DNA of 64,000 nucleotides from assembly GCA_900635495.1 (NCBI GenBank), contig LR134136.1, forward strand, positions 2,356,001-2,420,000. The letters run 5' to 3'. The stretch is from Atlantibacter hermannii. Its GTDB lineage: Bacteria; Pseudomonadota; Gammaproteobacteria; Enterobacterales; Enterobacteriaceae. Under the pieces are notes generated by a model. It did not search any database. It was given only the letters and a program-made list of their open reading frames with translations, and was not told the DNA's origin. A program made the translations under genes and the position numbers. Numbering within the stretch: position 1 is the stretch's first letter; each line of letters begins with the position of its first letter. This document shows positions 43,411 through 53,010 of the stretch, in pieces.

Positions 43411-44862
43411 TCAGCAAAGCGGCTTAACAGCGGCGCGCATGCCAACGGAACGGATTTGCTCCAGATCGGCAGTAACGCGATCGGTCAGGCCAGCGACCTG
43501 GTTGAGGTCCTGTCCCCAGTGCGCGGCATCTGCCAGTACCTGTTCAACCAGTTCACGAACGGTCATCGTGTTGGCATTAACGGCACTCCACCACGTAGAA
43601 TAACGCTCCAGCCAGTGGGCATCATCCTGCAACGGGTAAGTGACACCGTCACGCTCTCCACGATAAAACGCAATCAGTGCTGCCAGCGCGAAGGTCAAAC
43701 GAGCCGGTAACGCCCCACTCGCCTTCTGACCCGCCAGAAGCTGAGGCAGAATACGGGTGCGGAATTTGGTCATCCCGTTAAGGGCGATAGAAAGCAGCTG
43801 GTGTTTGATATACGGGTTGCGGAAACGGCTTACTACCGCTTTGGCAAAAGACGCCAGTTCATCGGCAGGTAAATCCAGCACCGGAATGATTTCTTCAGCA
43901 ATCGCCTTCTCCACAAATGCACACACTTCCGCGTCATTCATGGCTTCTCCGACAGTATCAATTCCCGCCTGCCAGGCAACCGGCACCAGCGCAGTATGCG
44001 CACCGTTCAGGATCGCGACTTTACGTTCTTTGTACGGTTTGATGTCGTCTACAATCAGCACATTCAGCGCCAGTTTGTCGAGGCGCAGTTCCTGTGCCAG
44101 GGATTTCGGCCCCTGAATAACGAACAGATAAAAGTGCTCGGCGGTGTCGAGGAAACTGTCGTGATAGCCCAGTTCCGCTTCCAGACTGGCCACTTCATCA
44201 CGGGGATAACCGGTAACGATGCGGTCCACCAGCGTGGAACAGAAGGTGTTGGCCGTATTGAGCCATGCCACGAACTCAGCGCCCAGCGCCCACTCATCGG
44301 CATAACGCAGCACCAGTTCCTGCAACGCATCGCCGTTATAGTCGATCAGTTCGCAAGGAATAATGATCCAGCCTTTATCCGTCGCGCCCTGGAAATGCGA
44401 GAAACGTTCGAACAGCAGACGGGTCAGCTTAGCGGGATAGCTCACCGCTGGCGCATCGTCGAATTTGTCACCGGCGTGATAGCTGATGCCCGCTTCGGTG
44501 GTGTTGGAGAACACAAAACGGATATCAGGATTATGGGCCAGCGCCAGGTACGCGTCATATTCGCGATAGACGTTCAGCTCGCGATTCACGGAGCGAATCA
44601 AACGTGCGTCGCTGACCGCTTCGCCCTGTTCATTCAGACCACGAATGATAGTGGTATAAAGTCCATCCTGGGTGCTCAGCGACGGCGGAAAATCGCTGTC
44701 GATAGGACGCACTATCACCACACCGGCATCGAGGTCGGTATGTTCGTTAAGGAGATCAACTTGCCAGTCAACAAAAGCGCGCAGAAAGTTCCCTTCGCCG
44801 AACTGGATGATACGTTCTGGATACTGCGCTCCGGGAAAATCGCGACGGTTTAAAGTTTTCAC
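43411..44862 (-). CDS. uxaB: Altronate oxidoreductase (tagaturonate reductase)
   Basis: A 483-residue polyol-dehydrogenase-family protein: NAD-binding N-terminus IIQFGEGNFLRAFVDW (about 18-33), central DDIKPYKERKVAILNGAHTALVP with the catalytic Lys/Asn/His region, and SRFRNPYIKHQLLSIALNGMTKF. UxaB reduces D-tagaturonate to D-altronate in galacturonate catabolism in the cytoplasm. Length equals the E. coli protein. The partner genes uxaCA are not in this window, as in E. coli, where uxaB is separate. An exact matS lies inside at 43640. Confidence 0.97.
   Translation of the reverse strand: MKTLNRRDFPGAQYPERIIQFGEGNFLRAFVDWQVDLLNEHTDLDAGVVIVRPIDSDFPPSLSTQDGLYTTIIRGLNEQGEAVSDARLIRSVNRELNVYREYDAYLALAHNPDIRFVFSNTTEAGISYHAGDKFDDAPAVSYPAKLTRLLFERFSHFQGATDKGWIIIPCELIDYNGDALQELVLRYADEWALGAEFVAWLNTANTFCSTLVDRIVTGYPRDEVASLEAELGYHDSFLDTAEHFYLFVIQGPKSLAQELRLDKLALNVLIVDDIKPYKERKVAILNGAHTALVPVAWQAGIDTVGEAMNDAEVCAFVEKAIAEEIIPVLDLPADELASFAKAVVSRFRNPYIKHQLLSIALNGMTKFRTRILPQLLAGQKASGALPARLTFALAALIAFYRGERDGVTYPLQDDAHWLERYSTWWSAVNANTMTVRELVEQVLADAAHWGQDLNQVAGLTDRVTADLEQIRSVGMRAAVKPLC
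43640..43652. other. matS: matS, MatP-binding site (2)
   Basis: GTGACACCGTCAC matches the matS consensus fully. Within the uxaB coding sequence, 240 bases from its 3' end and near the Ter site. MatP sites in the terminus domain are established for enterobacteria. Confidence 0.88.
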
Positions 44863-45054
44863 AATAGGTTCCTTGGTGGATTTAATTATCAGTCAACCTA
44901 ATCATTAGCCACCATAACCTACCAGAAAGATATAAATCTAAAACCCTGTTTTGATCAAACCGGGACAATTTTTTCAAAAAAATTATGGGTGGATAAAATA
45001 AATTTAGAGAAAGGTTTTCGGGAACCCGCTCTGGGTCTCTTTACGCAGGGATTT

Positions 45055-46143
45055 TTAACACAAGAAAATGCAGTTTTTACCCTGCCGTTTCGCGGTATAC
45101 AGCGCATCATCCGCGGCTTTTAGCCATTCGGTTGCGGACGTCATGTCGGGGGTCGCGAACGCAATTCCGATGCTCAGGGAACAATGATAAGGAATGCCGT
45201 GATCTGCCTGTAATATCGCCGCCTCGCCCATAATCGCTTCGCCAATCGCGCTGGCCTCCTCAACGGAAGTATTGGGCAACAGCACCACAAACTCGTCGCC
45301 GCCCAGCCGTGCAGGCGTATCCTGTTGACGGGTGCAGCGTCGTAAAATATCAGCCACCGCCACCAGTATGGAATCACCCACTTTATGACCGTAACGATCG
45401 TTAACGTCTTTAAAATCGTCGATATCAATAAACATGAGCGCCGACTGAGTATGCCGCTGTCTCACCGTATTCAGTACATGAAACATCCGTGGCTCCAGCA
45501 CCCGCCGGTTCGCAATATCCAGCAGCGGATCCATCATGGCGATGCGCCCTAACTCTTCGCTTTTAAGTCGCAATTTCCGGGCGATGGCATCGGTCAATAC
45601 GCTGACCGCCAGCACATAGATCGAAATCAAGGGTAGCGTTGCATAAACCGTGCGTTGAGATATGGTCGGCTCAAACGGTGCCCCGCGTACCAGCCAGCAC
45701 AGCAAAAACCCGGTGATAAGAGCCACTGCAGCTTTACGCAGCAGCTTAATCCCCCCGGCGGCCAGCCGGTCGGACAGGAGGACCGAGGCGATGGTCACGG
45801 AAGGCAGCGGATTAGCCGACATCATAGCAATCCAGAATCCCCCTGCCGCGGCGTCCAGCACCAGGCTGCGATATTCTGTTTTAAGCGGTTGTCGGGCACG
45901 GCGGGCAATCACAAACGCCACCGTTGGCCATACAAAGGCATTCGCCCCCAGCAGCAGTATCCAGCCGAGGGAAAGACGGTGTTCCGTTAATACAGAGAGA
46001 ATGGGAATGAAACAGAGTAGCGTACCGAGCATACGCATCAGATACATACGGCGAATAAATCTGAGTCCGGCTACGCCATCACGATTATTGATGTATTCAG
46101 ACAATGGCATTACGCGGTTTTTCCGAAATAAACTCCCCGCCAT
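45055..46143 (-). CDS. MASE2-domain diguanylate cyclase
   Basis: About 362 residues. The N-terminal part is a MASE2 membrane sensor (GLRFIRRMYLMRMLGTLLCFIPILS, then several helices), as in AdrA/DgcC. The GGDEF domain from about residue 195 has DPLLDIANRR, IDIDDFKDVNDRYGH and the active loop LGGDEF, so it should synthesise cyclic di-GMP from GTP. No RxxD inhibitory site is obvious. The start is uncertain: ATG 46143 is chosen because it gives a short cytoplasmic leader before MASE2; a TTG at 46170 is less likely. The next gene is dgcF. Confidence 0.88.
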   Translation of the reverse strand: MAGSLFRKNRVMPLSEYINNRDGVAGLRFIRRMYLMRMLGTLLCFIPILSVLTEHRLSLGWILLLGANAFVWPTVAFVIARRARQPLKTEYRSLVLDAAAGGFWIAMMSANPLPSVTIASVLLSDRLAAGGIKLLRKAAVALITGFLLCWLVRGAPFEPTISQRTVYATLPLISIYVLAVSVLTDAIARKLRLKSEELGRIAMMDPLLDIANRRVLEPRMFHVLNTVRQRHTQSALMFIDIDDFKDVNDRYGHKVGDSILVAVADILRRCTRQQDTPARLGGDEFVVLLPNTSVEEASAIGEAIMGEAAILQADHGIPYHCSLSIGIAFATPDMTSATEWLKAADDALYTAKRQGKNCIFLC

Positions 46144-46246
46144 CTTATAAACGTTATTTTTATGTAGCAAGTATTTTTACCAGTGAAATCATTGTATTGT
46201 AAATTCACACTTTCGGTAAAAATACAATTACCAGCTTTGGTAGGGG

Positions 46247-47691
46247 TTATGAAATATCCGTAACTACGTTACGTTCGCGAGTGCCTGGCGCAACAGACGA
46301 GGTGACCTGGTTACGTCCGCTTTTCTTCGAACGATAGAGATGATGGTCGGCCACTGGCATCAGCTGCGTAAAGGCATCGATAACGCCCTGCTGGCGTATA
46401 ATATCGGTGGCTTAACCCGACGCTGATGGTAATGGATAAGTTTTTATCCTGGCAGTGAAAAGGATGATCGGCGATACGGCGGCGCAATTGCTCCGCCAGC
46501 GCAAGCCCCTGGCTTAACGTCATCCCGGGGCAAACAACCACAAACTCCTCACCGCCCATCCGCGCCACCAGCCCGTTATCGCCCACGGTGCTGATGATCC
46601 GCTCGCCAAAAGCCGCGAGCACCGCATCGCCGCATTCATGACCGTGGTTATCGTTAATGCTCTTGAAATAATCGATATCGATAAGCATCACGCCTAATGC
46701 CCCATAGCGGGTGTCCGCAAATGGCGGCTTATTCAGCGTTTCCAGTAGCCCGGAGCGGGATAATGCGCCGGTCAGATAATCGTAATTGGCGCGTCGCGAC
46801 ACCTGGAGCATCAGCGCATTAATCGAAGCGACGCTGGTGGAAACCATTAACGGACACAGCGCCATAATGGCAATGCCCAAACGCGCCGAAAAGAGTTGCG
46901 CCGTTTCAAGCGGTGCGGCGGTATTAAACTGAATAGCGGAATTCCCCACCAGCACGATTTCCGCCACGCCGGTCATCAGCATCACCAGACAGGTGAACGG
47001 CAAGGAATAACGGATGGCGCACCAGATCAAGGCGGCCAGTGGAAAAGCCAGGCTCCCCCGCTCCGCCAATTAATACCGAGGCGCCTACCGAGGCGACGAC
47101 CGCCAGCAAAGGCCACACTAACTCTGCCGTCAGGACGATTTTTTTGCGCGGCCGGTACATGGTCAGGATCCACGGCAGGATCAGTACGCCGGTAGAGAGC
47201 TGTTCGCTAAACCAGTCGGCAAACAGCGGCCACAGTTTATATTTATCGAGGCCGATAGAGGCCACCGCACCTACCATCGCGCATAACACCGCCGCGAGCA
47301 GGCACCAGAGAAACAGCTTCATGACGTTCAGGGGCGCGTTGTCGGGGCTTTCTGCGCGCCGTGCATCCCGCCGCATCAGCGTGGCGAAGGTAATGATAAA
47401 CACCATATTGGAGAGGTTAATTCCCAGCGAGGCTATACCCCAGGTAGTGGTAATGGCGTCGTACACCAGCATGGCGACATAACACAGCAGATAGTAATGG
47501 AGGCGATTAAGAAAAGCGTAGCGGGCGAACACCCCGGCCATAACCGCATTCAGGGGCCAGAACACCGATAGCTCATCAATCAGGCGCAGCATCGCGCCAA
47601 AGAAATAGAATAACGTCGTCAGAAGAATGATGCCGAACGCATTAATCAGCGTTCTTTCAGGTCGAAAAAACGAGTGAACGGTATCCGTCAT
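46247..47691 (-). pseudogene. dgcF: Diguanylate cyclase DgcF (YneF) with MASE1-like domain, two frameshifts
   Basis: Matches E. coli YneF from DWFSEQLSTGVLI onward and has a longer N-terminal membrane region (eight helices, MASE1-like). The GGDEF domain has DIDYFKSINDNHGHECGD and the loop MGGEEF, so activity is possible. The frame shifts in five C at 47055-47059 (four expected), rejoining GGAGSLAFPLAALIWCAIRYS. A second break near 46408-46412 hides the C-terminal part, which reads DIIRQQGVIDAFTQLMPVAD to a stop at 46247. Restored length about 480 residues. Start at ATG 47691 with GGCGGA. Position next to glsB as in E. coli. Confidence 0.83.
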
Positions 47692-47799
47692 ATATTCCGC
47701 CGGTTTGAACAAATCCCACAGGGTATTATTTGTTTTAGATCTTATGTGATTACCCTGAGTTTACTTCAAACCCGGCGTTAACAAAAATAATACATTCTT

Positions 47800-48726
47800 T
47801 TAAAAAATAGAGCGGCCAATCTTTTGCGCCAGTATTTCAAGCACCGCAATGCCTGCCAGCGAGTTACCGGCATGGTCCAGCTCAGGGCTCCATACTGCAA
47901 TTGACATCTCATGCGGCACGATAGCGATGATCCCACCGCCCACGCCCGATTTGCCCGGCATCCCGACCCGCCACGCAAACTCCCCGGCGTTTTCATATAA
48001 CCCACTGGTGGCCATCAGCGCATTAATCTGTCGGGTTTGCAGCGGGCTTATTACCGGACGGTCATGACCGGGCAGCGTCCCCTGGTTTGCCAGGAACAAA
48101 AACGTTTTCGCCAGTTCAAGGCAGCTCATTTTTAGCGCGCAATAATGAAAATAGTTTTGCAGTACGCCAATGACGTCATTATGAAAATTGCCGAAAGATT
48201 TCATCAGATAGGCGATGGCGGCATTACGGGCGGAATGTTCAAATTCAGAACGCGCAACCCGGGCGTCATAGCTGATATCGTCCACGCCAGACAGCGCCCG
48301 GACAAACTCCAGCATACGCTGGCGCGGCGCACTGAGCCGGCTTTGCAGCATATCGCACACCACCAGCGCACCGGCGTTAATAAACGGATTACGCGGAATG
48401 CCCTGCTCCAGCTCCAGTTGCACCAGCGAATTAAACGGCAGACCGGAGGGATCTTTCCCGACCCGCTGCCAGATTTCATCCCCTTCGTAGCGCCCCATTG
48501 CCAGCACCAGACTGAGCACTTTCGAGATTGACTGGATAGAGAAGCGTTCCCGGGCGTCACCTGCGGAAAAACACTGACCGTCGACGGTACAAATAGCGAT
48601 GCCGAGCTTGCTGGCGGGAACCTCCGCCAGCGCCGGAATATAGTTCGCTACCTTTCCCTGGCCGAGCAGCGGCCTGACCTGCGCCAGAATGGCGTCGAGC
48701 ACTGAATTATCTAATACCAAAGCCAC
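47800..48726 (-). CDS. glsB: Glutaminase 2
   Basis: A 308-residue glutaminase of the serine-dependent beta-lactamase-like fold, as E. coli YneH/GlsB. Motifs: FSIQSISKVLSLVLAMG with the catalytic Ser-x-x-Lys, NPFINAGALVV, and the C-terminal PGKSGVGGGIIAIVPHEMSIAVWSPELD. It converts glutamine to glutamate and ammonia. It ends the leftward unit sad - chemoreceptor - glsB, with only 46 bases to the gene before it. In E. coli glsB and sad lie together. Confidence 0.97.
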   Translation of the reverse strand: MALVLDNSVLDAILAQVRPLLGQGKVANYIPALAEVPASKLGIAICTVDGQCFSAGDARERFSIQSISKVLSLVLAMGRYEGDEIWQRVGKDPSGLPFNSLVQLELEQGIPRNPFINAGALVVCDMLQSRLSAPRQRMLEFVRALSGVDDISYDARVARSEFEHSARNAAIAYLMKSFGNFHNDVIGVLQNYFHYCALKMSCLELAKTFLFLANQGTLPGHDRPVISPLQTRQINALMATSGLYENAGEFAWRVGMPGKSGVGGGIIAIVPHEMSIAVWSPELDHAGNSLAGIAVLEILAQKIGRSIF

Positions 48727-48772
48727 ATCCCACTCCCTGTGCCGGGTAAAAATCGCCGGGAGTATACCAGAG

Positions 48773-50363
48773 TCATACAGGAAGGCGGAAACGCGCCACG
48801 GCTTCGTTTAACCGTCGTGACTCTTCCCCCAGTTGCCCGGAGACATGGCCTATCTGCGCCACCAGACCGCCGGTTTCCTGCACCACCTGATTCAGGGAAC
48901 CAATCCGGCGGGTGACCCGGTGGATCCGCTCGCCCTGATTCAGGGTCGCGCCGGATATCTCGCTTAGCAGCGCGGTCAGATTGCCCACCAGCGACATGAT
49001 CTGCTCAAGGGTGTTTTTCCAGCCGGGATACCGCGCCGGAACCCTGTTCAATCCCCTGTAAGGAGTGGTGAATGAGTTGTTCAATCGTCTGGGTGGAATG
49101 GCTGCTTTTGCGCGCCAGCAGCCCGACTTCCCGGGCGACCACAGCAAACCCCCGTCCGTGCTCACCGGCATGTGCCGCTTCAATGGCCGCGTTAAGCGCC
49201 AGAATATTGGTCTGAAACGCGACGCTGTTGATCATGGCGACAATCCCGCGCATCTCTCCGGCGCGGGTAACAATATCCTGCATCGAATGATTGACCATCT
49301 GCATCATCTGTTCCCCGCCGGCTGCCATTTCACGGGCGCTGTCGGCGCGTTGATTCGCGGCGCGGGCGTATTCGGTATTCTGCTCAACGTGGGATTCCAG
49401 CGCCTGAATATGGCTGGTCACCTTGTCCAGCTCCTGCGCCTGGCGTTGCGCCTGGCTTGAGAGTGATTCGTTATCTCTGGCGATATTCTCCGCAGTATCG
49501 GCAACCGCACGGGTCACGTCGCGCACTTCATGCACCAGGGCTAACAATCCCTGCTGCATGGTATGGATGCTGGCGTTCAGTTCACGCATCTCACGGTTGC
49601 GGGTAAGCGTGACCGGCGCGGCGGTTGAGAGGTCGCCCGCCGCCAGCCGGTGCACATGGCGGATCAGGCTACGCAGCGGCTTGATCACCCATGCCGACAT
49701 GCCAAACCCTACGCCCAGCGCAATCACCAGCAAAATGGCCAGTGCGGCGATAAACCCTTTCTGCGCCGTGCCTAACCCGGCGAGCAACTGCTGGCTGTGC
49801 TCAGCGTTAAGCGCGTCGGTGCGGCTCTGGTATTCCGCCCAGCGCTGGTTAAAGTCGCCCTGGAAAGCCTGTACCGGCACACTGAAAAACGCATCGATGC
49901 TGTTGCTCGCTGTGAGGCCGTCGGCCTGCTCCTTTAAAGCCTGATAAAACGCCTGATAACCCGCCATCAGATTTTCATCCGTTCCGACGCCACTCCCCTG
50001 ATAATGGGTAAACGCTTCATGGGAGTGTTTCAGCGCCGCTTGGGCTTCCTGCATCAGGCTTTGCCAGCTCCCCTCTGAGCCAGTGGCCGCATCCTGCATA
50101 AAATAGACGCCCGAGCGGTTGAGCAGGTCGCTGGCCATCAGCAGCGATACCCGCGCCTCTTCCATCCAGGCCTGCTGATGATGCAACTGTTCCCGGCGGG
50201 CAAGATCCCGTTCGGTATCGTGAAGCAGCGAGGAAAGCATCAGGGTTGATAAGATTTGCAGCGAAGAGAACAGCGCAATCACACAGAAAACCGCGCTTAA
50301 CAGGCGGAACTGGACCCGGCTGAATGACCGGGTCCTGGTGCGTAAAATTTCACTTAGTGTCAT
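48773..50363 (-). pseudogene. Methyl-accepting chemotaxis protein between sad and glsB, frameshifted
   Basis: Transmembrane chemoreceptor: helix near residues 20-40, periplasmic domain (about 45-200) with helical Tsr/Tar-like character, second helix near 205-225, HAMP, and the signalling tip FQTNILALNAAIEAAHAGEHGRGF. The frame breaks in a run of five T at 49014-49018 on + (four expected); corrected, the coil continues LEQIMSLVGNLTALLSEISGATL to 48773, about 529 residues. The C-terminus is RFRLPV, so no NWETF-like CheR tether. It lies in the sad-glsB unit (77 bases after sad, 46 before glsB), which suggests a ligand connected with glutamine, GABA or putrescine. Confidence 0.86.
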
Positions 50364-50440
50364 GATTTTCTTCAGTAAAAAGCGTTAACGGCACGAGTCT
50401 ACTGAGCGAAAATGACAGAATCATGGCACTAAAATGACAA

Positions 50441-51829
50441 TCACCCTTTCCTGTTGCGCCATACGGTCTGGGCATTGCAGAACTCATGAAGACCGAAATG
50501 CGACAGTTCGCGTCCGAATCCGCTTTTCTTCACGCCGCCAAACGCCACTCGGGCATCAGAGGCGCTGTAGCCGTTGATAAACACCCCGCCACACTCCAGT
50601 CGTTCGGCAAACCACTGCGCACGCGCTTCATTAGCGGTATACAGCGTCGCGCTGAGGCCGTAATCGCTGTCATTGGCAAGCGCCAGCGCGTGCTCAGCGT
50701 CACGGGCAACCGTAATGGCCGCCACTGGTCCGAACAGCTCCTCGCGAAAGGCGGTCATCTCGGGGGTGACGTCGCTCATCACCGTGGGTGGATAAAAGTT
50801 GCCCTCGCCCGCCGGCTTTTCGCCGCCCAGCAGCAACGTAGCGCCCTGGGCGACCGAGGCTTCCACCTGGCGATGCAGTTCATCGCGCAGATCAGCTCTG
50901 GCCATTGGACCGATAAACGTCTCTTCTTCCCGGGGTGAACCCATGCGCAGCGCCGCCACGCGCCCGACAAACTGCCGGGTAAACCGTTCAGCGATTTCGG
51001 CTTCGACGATAAAGCGCTTGGCGGCGGCGCATACCTGCCCGGTATTCTGGTAGCGCCCGGCAACGGCAGCACTAACCGCGTCGTCAAGATCGGCATCATT
51101 GAGCACGATGAACGGATCGGAGCCACCCAGCTCCAGCACGCATTTTTTCAGCGCCGCTCCGGCCTGAGCGCCAATGGCCGCCCCCGCCCGTCCGCTGCCG
51201 GTCACGGTCACCGCCGCGATACGATCATCGCGGATCATCGCACCCACCTCATCATTGGTGGCGTTAATCACACTGAATATGCCATCCGGGAGGCCCGCCT
51301 GACGGGCGATATCGCCCGTTAACAGCGCACACGCCATGACGGAAGGCGCATGTTTAAGCAGATAGCCGTTCCCTGCCAGCAGGATCGGCACCGCGCCGCG
51401 CATCACCTGCCACAGCGGAAAATTCCAGGGCATCACCGCCAGAATGGTGCCCATCGGACGGTATTCAATCACCGCCTCCGGCACCTGCGTCGGTTCCGCC
51501 GCCAGCATCGCCGGGCCGTGTTCGGCATACCAGTCGCAGAGCGCGGCGGATTTCGCCACTTCGGCGCGGGCCTGACGGATCGGTTTACCCATCTCCGTGG
51601 TGATGCACTGCGCCATCTCTTCACCACGGGTGCGCAACGCCGCGCCGAAACGGCGCAGAAGCCGGGCGCGCTCTGCCACATCCACGTGCCGCCAGTGACG
51701 GTACGTCTGCGCGCAGCGGGCCAGGGTGGCTTCACGTTGTTCAGCGGATGCATACGGATAGGCCGCCAGGGTTTGCCCGTTTGCCGGGTTCACGGTAACA
51801 GCGTGGGTCTGGTTGTCAGGCATCATCAC
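50441..51829 (-). CDS. sad: Succinate-semialdehyde dehydrogenase Sad (YneI)
   Basis: A 462-residue aldehyde dehydrogenase, matching E. coli YneI: MPWNFPLWQVMRGAVPI, the general-base glutamate in VLELGGSDPFIVLND, the nucleophilic cysteine in NTGQVCAAAKRF (about residue 265) and a C-terminus with AFGGVKKSGFGRELSHFGLHEFCN. Sad oxidises succinic semialdehyde to succinate with NAD+ in GABA and putrescine breakdown. It heads a leftward unit with a chemoreceptor and glsB. The divergent gene encodes the regulator PtrR, which in E. coli represses sad. Confidence 0.95.
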   Translation of the reverse strand: MMMPDNQTHAVTVNPANGQTLAAYPYASAEQREATLARCAQTYRHWRHVDVAERARLLRRFGAALRTRGEEMAQCITTEMGKPIRQARAEVAKSAALCDWYAEHGPAMLAAEPTQVPEAVIEYRPMGTILAVMPWNFPLWQVMRGAVPILLAGNGYLLKHAPSVMACALLTGDIARQAGLPDGIFSVINATNDEVGAMIRDDRIAAVTVTGSGRAGAAIGAQAGAALKKCVLELGGSDPFIVLNDADLDDAVSAAVAGRYQNTGQVCAAAKRFIVEAEIAERFTRQFVGRVAALRMGSPREEETFIGPMARADLRDELHRQVEASVAQGATLLLGGEKPAGEGNFYPPTVMSDVTPEMTAFREELFGPVAAITVARDAEHALALANDSDYGLSATLYTANEARAQWFAERLECGGVFINGYSASDARVAFGGVKKSGFGRELSHFGLHEFCNAQTVWRNRKG

Positions 51830-51927
51830 ATTCTCTTTTGCAGTAAAACATTGATGAAGTGTCTGCCGGAATGTTATTTATGAAAAGTGAATAATATTAA
51901 CTATCCCGTTCTTTCTGTGAGAAAACC

Positions 51928-52791
51928 ATGGACCTGACGCAACTTGAAATGTTTAACGCGGTGGTAGAAACCGGCAGCATTACCGCCGCTGCCCGAAAAG
52001 TGCACCGCGTTCCTTCCAATCTCACCACCCGTTTACGCCAGCTCGAAGATGATTTAGGCGTGGCGCTGTTTATCCGTGAAAATCAGCGGCTGCGTCTGGC
52101 GCCGGCGGGATACAGCTTTCTGGAATACAGTAAAAAGATCCTTGCGCTGGTCAGTGAAGCACGCAGCGTGGTCTCGGGCGACGAACCCCAGGGGATATTT
52201 TCGCTGGGCTCGCTGGAGAGCACCGCGGCAGTGCGCATTCCCGGCGTACTGGCGGATTACAATCAACGCTATCCGCGCATTCAGTTCGATCTGGTTACCG
52301 GTCCGTCGGGCACGATGATTGACGGGGTACTGGGAGGCACGCTGAGCGCCGCATTTGTCGATGGCCCGGTGTTGCATCCCTCACTGGAGGGCCAGTTGGT
52401 GTACCGGGAAGAGATGATGCTGGTCGCCCCCGTCGGCCACAAAAACGTCGCCAGGGCTCGGGATATTAATGGCGCAAGCATCTATGCCTTTCGCGCCAAC
52501 TGTTCCTATCGCCGTCATTTTGAAAGCTGGTTTAATGCCGATCGCGCCACGCCAGGCAAAATCCATGAAATGGAGTCATATCATGGCATGCTGGCCTGCG
52601 TTATTGCCGGCGCGGGGCTGGCGTTAATGCCGCGCAGTATGCTGGAAAGCATGCCAGGCCATCATCAGGTGCAGGCCTGGCCGCTGGCGGAAAAATGGCG
52701 CTGGCTGAATACCTGGCTTATCTGGCGGCGTGGCACCCGTTCGCGTCAGCTTGACGCATTCATCGCCCTGCTTCCCGATTGCGAAGCATGA
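51928..52791 (+). CDS. ptrR: LysR-family regulator PtrR (YneJ)
   Basis: A 287-residue LysR regulator in the place of E. coli yneJ/ptrR, divergent from sad. DNA-binding domain: LTQLEMFNAVVETGSITAAARKVHRVPSNLTTRLRQLEDDLG. E. coli PtrR responds to putrescine/GABA catabolism and represses sad. The intergenic gap of 98 bases should contain overlapping promoters and operators, although I see no clear palindrome. C-terminus shorter by a few residues than the E. coli protein. Confidence 0.92.
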   Translation: MDLTQLEMFNAVVETGSITAAARKVHRVPSNLTTRLRQLEDDLGVALFIRENQRLRLAPAGYSFLEYSKKILALVSEARSVVSGDEPQGIFSLGSLESTAAVRIPGVLADYNQRYPRIQFDLVTGPSGTMIDGVLGGTLSAAFVDGPVLHPSLEGQLVYREEMMLVAPVGHKNVARARDINGASIYAFRANCSYRRHFESWFNADRATPGKIHEMESYHGMLACVIAGAGLALMPRSMLESMPGHHQVQAWPLAEKWRWLNTWLIWRRGTRSRQLDAFIALLPDCEA

Positions 52792-53010
52792 TCCGTTCCC
52801 GGCGCGCCACGCCGGTATTCTTTCATTATGTTTAACCTGTTAATGCATCACAGGCGATCTCTTAATATGAAATTGCAGCATTCACTTTACGTTTATTCAA
52901 AAAAATTAACGTGATTAATAAACAGGTCTCAATTTGCACCTTCATACGCTATGACTTTATCTGCATAATTTGTTTATGATGAGTTTTTAATTTAACCATA
53001 AGACTCATAT

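Noticed and set aside
43996..44853. Long open frame antisense to uxaB
   Set aside because: Frame shadow of a well-conserved gene; product has no family features.
50364..50440. A sigma-28 promoter before the second chemoreceptor (GCCGTTAA on the minus strand)
   Set aside because: One mismatch in the -10 and no TAAA-like -35 at the right distance; transcription from sad is simpler.
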